DNA of 41,638 bases from a virus: positions 1 to 41,638 of the IMG/VR virus record IMGVR_UViG_3300035188_000416. One strand, written 5' to 3'. This document shows, in pieces, positions 37,022 to 41,638 of the stretch; position 1 is the first letter of the stretch; each line of letters starts with the position of its first letter. The position numbers and the translations under genes are program-made. The notes under the pieces were generated by a model. It made no database searches and was not told where the DNA came from. It saw nothing but the letters and a program-made list of their open reading frames with translations.

Positions 37022-37456
37022 TTACTGCCCGTTAGTGAACTTGGCCCAGTCTATGATAGATCGAATATTCCACTGTCTGTTATTGATAATCTTGATTACA
37101 TTCTCTAGGTAATTAACTTTTTCTCTCTGATAATCTACCTTGAGTCTTTGTTTAATGATCTGATCGTCTGCATCAATTAGGCGATCTACATCTTGTTTTA
37201 GAATATGAAGATCAAATTGATCCCAGCCTTCTTTATCCAGTTCCTCTTGTGTCATCTTTCCACTAAAATACAACCACTTCTTTTTTCTCAGAATATCAAG
37301 TTCGCTTGTCATTCTGGAAAGAGACAGTTTTTCTTCCATGAAGAATAGAAGATACTTGTTGTGTATTTGTGGGGTTCTTGCTGATTCTTGATCCAGTTGT
37401 GTTTGATCCAACTGAATATCTTTTTGAACCATTGCCTTTAAATCATCAAAAGTCAT
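37022..37456 (-). CDS. uvsY: Recombination mediator UvsY
   Basis: A 144-residue protein that aligns by eye with T4 UvsY (137): FDDLKAMVQKDIQLDQTQLD at the start, KKKWLYFSGKMTQEE in the middle and IINNRQWNIRSIIDWAKFTN at the end. UvsY loads the UvsX recombinase on gp32-coated DNA. It is largely helical with no enzyme motif. It has no ribosome site, and a consensus sigma70-type promoter lies so close that the mRNA may start at the ATG. It is adjacent to uvsW, as in T4 relatives. Confidence 0.92.
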   Translation of the reverse strand: MTFDDLKAMVQKDIQLDQTQLDQESARTPQIHNKYLLFFMEEKLSLSRMTSELDILRKKKWLYFSGKMTQEELDKEGWDQFDLHILKQDVDRLIDADDQIIKQRLKVDYQREKVNYLENVIKIINNRQWNIRSIIDWAKFTNGQ

Positions 37457-37462
37457 AATGAA

Positions 37463-37490
37463 ATTATATCACAGCCTATACAGATGTCAA
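37463..37490 (-). promoter_or_regulatory. Perfect-hexamer sigma70 promoter, leaderless for uvsY
   Basis: TTGACA, a 16-base spacer and TATAAT on the minus strand. Six bases follow and then the uvsY ATG, so the expected +1 is the A of the start codon. Both hexamers match the sigma70 consensus fully. The spacer overlaps the stop of the upstream gene. Confidence 0.65.
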
Positions 37491-38009
37491 TGCTTTAAAT
37501 TCGTAATAGGTGTATCTGAATGAAACTCTAGCCGTTAATGGCACATTGTCTGTTTGTTGAATGCTTAGTGGTATTTCACTTAGACTTTCTGGATAAGCAC
37601 CAATAAACTTAATTTCAAATTTTTCTTTATATGAACTATTTGTTAAATATAAAACTATATCAGATGTTCTGTCTTTGTGTTTTACTGTGTTTTCAGTTGA
37701 TGTTAGATTGGCTATTGTTGTGATCCAATCATAGATTTCTTTCCAACCACGCATTTCTTCATCAATAAGAAAATTAACTAATAAAGAGGAAAACTGATAA
37801 CTGTTTCCGGGGAGTTTAACGGTGGTGCTTAGAGTAGTTGGCTGCTCTAATCCTAGCAAGGATATAGATGGAAGAGATACTTGTTGTGCAAAATACGCAA
37901 CAGTTGGTGCTCTGCCTATTGACAACCTAAAAAAGTTACTACTTAAGTAATTGTGATTACTTGGTCTACTTATGTCCGATACAAAATCTATATCTGGTTT
38001 TGTCGCCAT
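37476..38009 (-). CDS. Tail-tube family protein (gp19/gp54-like)
   Basis: A 177-residue protein. LSSNFFRLSIGRAPTVAYFA followed by QQVSLPSISL near the start, MRGWKEIYDWI in the middle and GAYPESLSEIPLSI followed by a V-S-F-R-Y-T-Y-Y-E-F end resemble the strand and helix order of T4 gp19, the inner tail tube. The size is near gp19 (163). T4 gp54 shares the fold but is larger; tail terminator gp3 (176) is another candidate by size. It has a leaderless late promoter and no ribosome site. It follows the gp23 terminator. Confidence 0.72.
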   Translation of the reverse strand: MATKPDIDFVSDISRPSNHNYLSSNFFRLSIGRAPTVAYFAQQVSLPSISLLGLEQPTTLSTTVKLPGNSYQFSSLLVNFLIDEEMRGWKEIYDWITTIANLTSTENTVKHKDRTSDIVLYLTNSSYKEKFEIKFIGAYPESLSEIPLSIQQTDNVPLTARVSFRYTYYEFKALTSV

Positions 38010-38014
38010 ACTAG

Positions 38015-38021
38015 TATTTAT
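38015..38021 (-). promoter_or_regulatory. Late-type promoter ATAAATA, leaderless
   Basis: The element and the five bases after it (CTAGT) before the ATG are identical to those of uvsW. Immediately upstream is the gp23 terminator, so this gene needs its own promoter. Confidence 0.62.
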
Positions 38022-38023
38022 TT

Positions 38024-38056
38024 AAACAGAAAGGGGGGAGTCTTTCGACTCCCCCC
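38024..38056 (-). terminator. Strong rho-independent terminator after gp23
   Basis: A perfect 10-bp stem GGGGGGAGTC/GACTCCCCCC with a GAAA tetraloop, followed on the minus strand by TTTCTGTTT. It follows the capsid gene by about 26 bases and would stop its abundant transcript. Confidence 0.92.
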
Positions 38057-38082
38057 AATCCTTCTCCCCTGTTAACTAATTA

Positions 38083-39468
38083 TCAGAGTCCGAAACCAGT
38101 GTTACCGTGGAGGTCATCTATGCGGAAGATGCGGTAATATTGGTTGCCACCGAGAGCGTTGATGTTTGTGCTCTCAGCGAATGGGTTGGCCACCATTCCG
38201 TAACGAGTCTTAAACCCGATCTTTGGTTGGAAGGTGTTCTGATCAACGGCTCTTACCATTTGTAGTGGGACGTATGGGCAGTAGAATATACCGGCATCGT
38301 ATGGAGATGTACCACGGTATCCTACTACACAGAAGTTAACTCCCAACTTAGCATATGGATCGATATAAACCTTGACGCGGTTGTTTAGAACGCCAGCAAA
38401 GGTGTTGCCGGTGTCATCAACGTCAAGTTGAGCAGTCATTGCTGGGGCGAGGTTGAGGAAGCCACCCATTGTAAGGGCGCTTGCAACGTCGCTTGAGCAG
38501 ATGATGAAGTTACCCTTTCCACGACGAGTCTCCTTAGCAATTACGTTGCACTCACGCTCGATTTGGAACATGAGGCCGCGGAATCTTTCAGCAGACCAAC
38601 GACCATCTGAGTCGGTGTTGAGGTTGTAACGACCTGCGGTGCTTAGATCACCTTGTTGACAACCAGACTTAGCAACACGATAGATGGTTGTAATCAACTC
38701 ACGGTTGATTTCGTTTAGAATCTCGGTGCTGAGAATGTTGGCGAGTTCGCCCTCAGCATCAAGACCGTGAACAGCCTTGAGGTCTTGTGCGAGTTCTGTG
38801 GTGTACTCAGCCTTTAGAGCGCGAGTCTTTGCTTCTACAGCAATACGCTCAATGCTGAATGCCATCTCACGGAATGGAAGCGAACCAGAACCACCTAGAT
38901 CTTCTGCGACTCCTGTTAGAAGACCACGGAATGAATTGATGTCGAAGGTTGTTCCACGAGCGCCTTTGGTATCACCAGCGGTTTCGCCGACTGGATCAAT
39001 ACCACCAGTTGCAGAGAATGCTGCACCGTTTGATGTATTGCCGCTACCACCGAACTTAGCATAAGCCTCTTGGAAGAGCGCTTCTGCACCATTCTGGGCG
39101 TCGTATCTGCTACGCATTGCAAAGATAAGGCCTGTTGGAGCGGTCATTGGTTGAACGCCGGCGATATCATAAGCAATGAGGTTTGGCATAGAACGACGAA
39201 CGAGGCTGATTAGGATTGGATCATAACCAGCAAGGTTGGCGTTTGCGGAACCAGCAGCCTGTGTGACAGAGAAACCACCACCACCCATTGCGTTGGCTGG
39301 AGCCTCGGTGAGGTATTGCTCTCGGAGAGCCTTTTCTTGGTTCTCTAAGAGGACAGCAGTTACCTTCTTACGGTAGCTGTCTCCGATTTGTGGAAGTGCT
39401 TCGTGAGCAAGTAGGGGTTCCCACTTCTCGGTTAGCACATCGTATGATGAGTTTGTTGAAAAATCCAT
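38083..39468 (-). CDS. 23: Major capsid protein gp23
   Basis: A 461-residue T4-type major head protein. The N-terminal scaffold-targeting propeptide ends at LTE (residues 53-55), followed by APANAM, which fits the gp21 protease site that follows Ile/Leu-X-Glu. IGDSYRKKVTAVLLENQEKA precedes the cleavage. MPNLIAYDIAGVQPMTAPTG, RRGKGNFIICSSDVASAL and the final RIDDLHGNTGFGL are typical of gp23. A strong AAGGAGA ribosome site and following terminator fit very high late expression. It is slightly shorter than T4 gp23 (521). Confidence 0.98.
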   Translation of the reverse strand: MDFSTNSSYDVLTEKWEPLLAHEALPQIGDSYRKKVTAVLLENQEKALREQYLTEAPANAMGGGGFSVTQAAGSANANLAGYDPILISLVRRSMPNLIAYDIAGVQPMTAPTGLIFAMRSRYDAQNGAEALFQEAYAKFGGSGNTSNGAAFSATGGIDPVGETAGDTKGARGTTFDINSFRGLLTGVAEDLGGSGSLPFREMAFSIERIAVEAKTRALKAEYTTELAQDLKAVHGLDAEGELANILSTEILNEINRELITTIYRVAKSGCQQGDLSTAGRYNLNTDSDGRWSAERFRGLMFQIERECNVIAKETRRGKGNFIICSSDVASALTMGGFLNLAPAMTAQLDVDDTGNTFAGVLNNRVKVYIDPYAKLGVNFCVVGYRGTSPYDAGIFYCPYVPLQMVRAVDQNTFQPKIGFKTRYGMVANPFAESTNINALGGNQYYRIFRIDDLHGNTGFGL

Positions 39469-39501
39469 TTCTATATTCTCCTTAGTGTTTGTGTTTAGAA
39501 A

Positions 39502-40431
39502 TTAGAGTTTGTTTTGTTTGGCAAGACGATCCAGAGTGCTCAAGTAAACGCCCATGCTTGAGCCTGTTTCTGGTGCAATCTTCTTGTCAGTTGTTTCTTC
39601 TACGAGGTTATTTACGGTTGGGGCGTTTACAAAGTAATTTTCTTTGAGAACGTTAAGTTTCTCTGCATATTGCTCTAGGTTTTCGAATTCGACACCTTCG
39701 GCTAGAGAAGAAAACTTCTCGACTTCAACATCGCTGAGTCCGTCAGCGACTTGTGAGAAAACTTGTCCTGCTTGATAAGCAAGTAGTTCTTTTTCGAGAT
39801 CGATGTTCTTTTGGATTTGCTCATTGAGGTTTGATTCTAATTCCTCATTCTCAGCAAAGAGTCCGTCGATAACATCGTACTTCTCCTCTGGTACTTCGAT
39901 GTAGTGAGATTCGAAGAGTTCCTTAAGTCCGGCCATAAAGTTTTCAGCAATCTCTGTGCGAATGCCGTTCTCTACTGCTAGTTTGTTCTCTTCCATCCAT
40001 TCCTCTACAACGTAACCGAGGTAATCATCAAGTCTCTCTGAAAGTTCTGAAACAGCCTTTTCGACTTCCTCTTGAACTACGTTTGCTGCTTCTGCGAGAA
40101 CTTCTTCCTTGAATTCACTGACGCGCTCGTTAACAGCGGCCTCAAAGATAGTCTTTGCTTTGTTCATGAATTCTTCAGTCAGAGTTTCACCATTGAATAG
40201 AGCATTCAAATGTTCTTCCATTGATTCCTTTTTCTTTTCTTCCTTTTCAGCACCTTGTGGGGCTGCTTCTCCGCCTGGTCCTGGTGGAACGCTAGCGGGT
40301 CTTAGGGTTGCTTGATTTTTTGCACCATCGGAATCCCAGTTTTGGAAGGGGTCCCATTGTACTGTTTTGCCGTCGGCAGTCATTGGGGCTGCACCATTAG
40401 CGGCATGTGTTGGCATTGATTTTTTTTCCAT
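39502..40431 (-). CDS. 22: Prohead core scaffolding protein gp22
   Basis: A 309-residue, highly acidic, helical protein directly upstream of gp23, as in T4. After a Pro/Gly-rich N-terminal part (PPGPGGEAAPQGAEKEEKK) comes EHLNALFNGETLTEEFMNKA and long coiled coils rich in Glu. It forms the inner scaffold of the prohead and is degraded by gp21; several L/I-X-E sites suit that protease. AGGA precedes the ATG and ATAAATA lies upstream. Family assignment rests on position, composition and the LFNGETLTEEF segment. Confidence 0.9.
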   Translation of the reverse strand: MEKKSMPTHAANGAAPMTADGKTVQWDPFQNWDSDGAKNQATLRPASVPPGPGGEAAPQGAEKEEKKKESMEEHLNALFNGETLTEEFMNKAKTIFEAAVNERVSEFKEEVLAEAANVVQEEVEKAVSELSERLDDYLGYVVEEWMEENKLAVENGIRTEIAENFMAGLKELFESHYIEVPEEKYDVIDGLFAENEELESNLNEQIQKNIDLEKELLAYQAGQVFSQVADGLSDVEVEKFSSLAEGVEFENLEQYAEKLNVLKENYFVNAPTVNNLVEETTDKKIAPETGSSMGVYLSTLDRLAKQNKL

Positions 40432-40460
40432 AAGTTTCCTGTCCTTTTTAGAACTATTGA

Positions 40461-40467
40461 TATTTAT
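40461..40467 (-). promoter_or_regulatory. Late-type promoter ATAAATA before gp22
   Basis: ATAAATA on the minus strand, about 30 bases before the gp22 ATG, followed by an AGGA ribosome site. No further late element is seen before gp23, so it probably serves both genes up to the terminator at 38024-38056. Confidence 0.6.
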
Positions 40468-40504
40468 TAAAAGTTGTTTTTTGAGCCCGTATTGATGGTC
40501 ACAG

Positions 40505-41581
40505 TTAATTTGGAACTATTCGATTTGCTCCGACAGTGGTTGCTGCTGCTCCCACTCTAGCAATTGTTTGTGGTGATAATGTAGTTGTTCGTCCTGACAT
40601 TCTTGCCCTTATTTGCTCTGGGGTTTCAAAGGTTCCAGCCTGCGTGGCAAGTCTGTCTTGTGTAATTCTATTTTGAATTCTTTGTGTATCTGCTTGTTGT
40701 ATCATTTCTTTTTCAACAGAAGTATACAGACCGGCTTGCTGTTGTCTGCGACGAACATCGTTCATGGCAGCACCTTGTAGTACTTGTTGTCTTTGGGCTT
40801 CATCTGCTGGAGTTGTGGGTGTAGCCACTCCATAACTAGGACGAATAGCACCAGCAACTCTTTGTTGAATTCTGCCTAATCGTCCTGCTAAAGCACCGAG
40901 TGGTTGGGCTATTTTGCTTTGTCCAATAGTATTCACCGCTGCTGATGCAAGACCTATTGCTCTATCGCTCGCTCCAAATTTTCTTGCTTTAATGTCTTGT
41001 CTTTGCATCGAAGAAGCAACAGCACCAAGTAGGGTATTCATTATACCCATTCCTCTTGATGTTTGAATTTGTCCTAGTCGTGCAGCAGCGGCTTGTCTAT
41101 TTTGTGCTCTTATACCAATACCACTAAAACCAGTTCCTTGGTTTCCGACTGTTTGAGGAACAGCAAATTGGGTAGGAGTTCTTCCTTCTCTTCCTAATGC
41201 CGACCAAATAGAGGTATTTCTTCCCAAACTAGAAGCATCTAATAAACCAGCATTTACTGATCTGCCTAAATTTGTTGTATTTACTAATGGGTTGTTATTA
41301 AAAAAAGTTGGGTTTTCTGTTGGATCAATTAGTACACTACCAGTCCTGCGATCTTGGGGATCGCGTGGATTTGGTTCCATAAATGATCTCTGTACATAGG
41401 ACAAATTTGGGTTTGGTACAAATCTACCACTTCTGATATCTTGTAATCTCCTTGTCAGCGCTTCTGGAGAATATGGGCCAGGATCGATACCAGCATCTCC
41501 AGATGTTCTTGCTCTGGCCGACGCGGCCGCCTCTGTACCAGAGGTAGGCTGTTCAGAAATGTATTTTGAAAAACGAAGCAT
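40505..41581 (-). CDS. Probable internal head protein with capsid-targeting leader
   Basis: A 358-residue protein, very rich in Arg, Gln, Ala and Thr, low in aromatic residues and basic (for example RQDIKARKFGAS). Its first ten residues MLRFSKYISE, then Q, resemble the T4 capsid-targeting peptides of IPII and IPIII (MKTYQEFIAE), cut by gp21 after X-I-x-E. This fits a protein packed into the prohead and cleaved. The rest shows no known domain. It lies directly upstream of gp22, where T4 has prohead genes. The start overlaps the upstream stop (TAATG). Cargo or DNA-binding function is inference. Confidence 0.75.
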   Translation of the reverse strand: MLRFSKYISEQPTSGTEAAASARARTSGDAGIDPGPYSPEALTRRLQDIRSGRFVPNPNLSYVQRSFMEPNPRDPQDRRTGSVLIDPTENPTFFNNNPLVNTTNLGRSVNAGLLDASSLGRNTSIWSALGREGRTPTQFAVPQTVGNQGTGFSGIGIRAQNRQAAAARLGQIQTSRGMGIMNTLLGAVASSMQRQDIKARKFGASDRAIGLASAAVNTIGQSKIAQPLGALAGRLGRIQQRVAGAIRPSYGVATPTTPADEAQRQQVLQGAAMNDVRRRQQQAGLYTSVEKEMIQQADTQRIQNRITQDRLATQAGTFETPEQIRARMSGRTTTLSPQTIARVGAAATTVGANRIVPN

Positions 41582-41638
41582 TAAAGATTTTTGATAAATG
41601 TTTCAAACAGTGTTAATGCTTTTTTCTCTAGATTTTTT
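41581..41638 (-). CDS. C-terminal end of an upstream gene
   Basis: A frame open from the right edge ends with KNLEKKALTLFETFIKNL and a TAA that overlaps the ATG of the next gene (TAATG). Only 18 residues are in the window, too few to name it. A head gene such as the portal or prohead protease is expected by T4 order. Confidence 0.6.
   Translation of the reverse strand, partial: KNLEKKALTLFETFIKNL

Overview
This window is a continuous piece of a T4-like (tailed, contractile-tail) bacteriophage genome, most like the marine T4-like myoviruses (cyanophage/pelagiphage type). The evidence is a collinear block of T4 core genes: prohead core gp22, major capsid gp23, a tail-tube-family protein, UvsY, UvsW, late sigma factor gp55, gp47/gp46, RNase H, sliding clamp gp45, clamp loader gp44/gp62 and RegA. 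Every supported gene lies on the minus strand, so the reading order runs from the right edge to the left. Genes are packed with ATGA, TAATG or TTGA overlaps. No gap exceeds 300 bases, and there are no tRNAs, integrase or CRISPR. The host cannot be named from the sequence; no photosynthesis genes are present here.

Layout, right to left. (1) 41638-37476, head and tail: the end of an upstream gene, a protein with a T4-style capsid-targeting leader, gp22, gp23 followed by a strong terminator, and a tail-tube-like protein. (2) 37456-23927, recombination, replication and late transcription: uvsY, uvsW, an unknown LSm-like protein, gp55, gp47, gp46, then an inserted overlapping cassette (PLP-fold enzyme, DNA methyltransferase-like protein, unknown protein, small carbohydrate-binding/fibre-like protein), then RNase H, a 60-residue protein, gp45, gp44, gp62 and regA. 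(3) 23919-10697, a strongly AT-rich surface-sugar cluster: about nine glycosyltransferase-like proteins, an RmlB-like dehydratase, a sugar C-methyltransferase, a nucleotidyltransferase, a HAD phosphatase, a cupin, an NAD-dependent epimerase and a GDPD-like phosphodiesterase. In T4 regA is followed by DNA polymerase gene 43, so this order is a departure. (4) 10668-1, virion surface proteins: three collagen-like fibres (one runs off the left edge), several beta-rich virion proteins and small proteins between them.

How the parts may work together. gp55 with the clamp (gp45) would drive late genes. A late-type element ATAAATA sits before several structural and sugar genes, and in three cases it is so close to the ATG that the message should be nearly leaderless. 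uvsY has a perfect-hexamer sigma70-type promoter whose predicted start is also the ATG. The sugar cluster lies directly beside Gly-Ala-Thr and Gly-X-Lys collagen-like fibres. This suggests, as inference, that the phage glycosylates its own fibres, or alternatively remodels host surface glycan. The PLP enzyme plus methyltransferase-like cassette is the best candidate for an undescribed biochemical system, possibly DNA modification.
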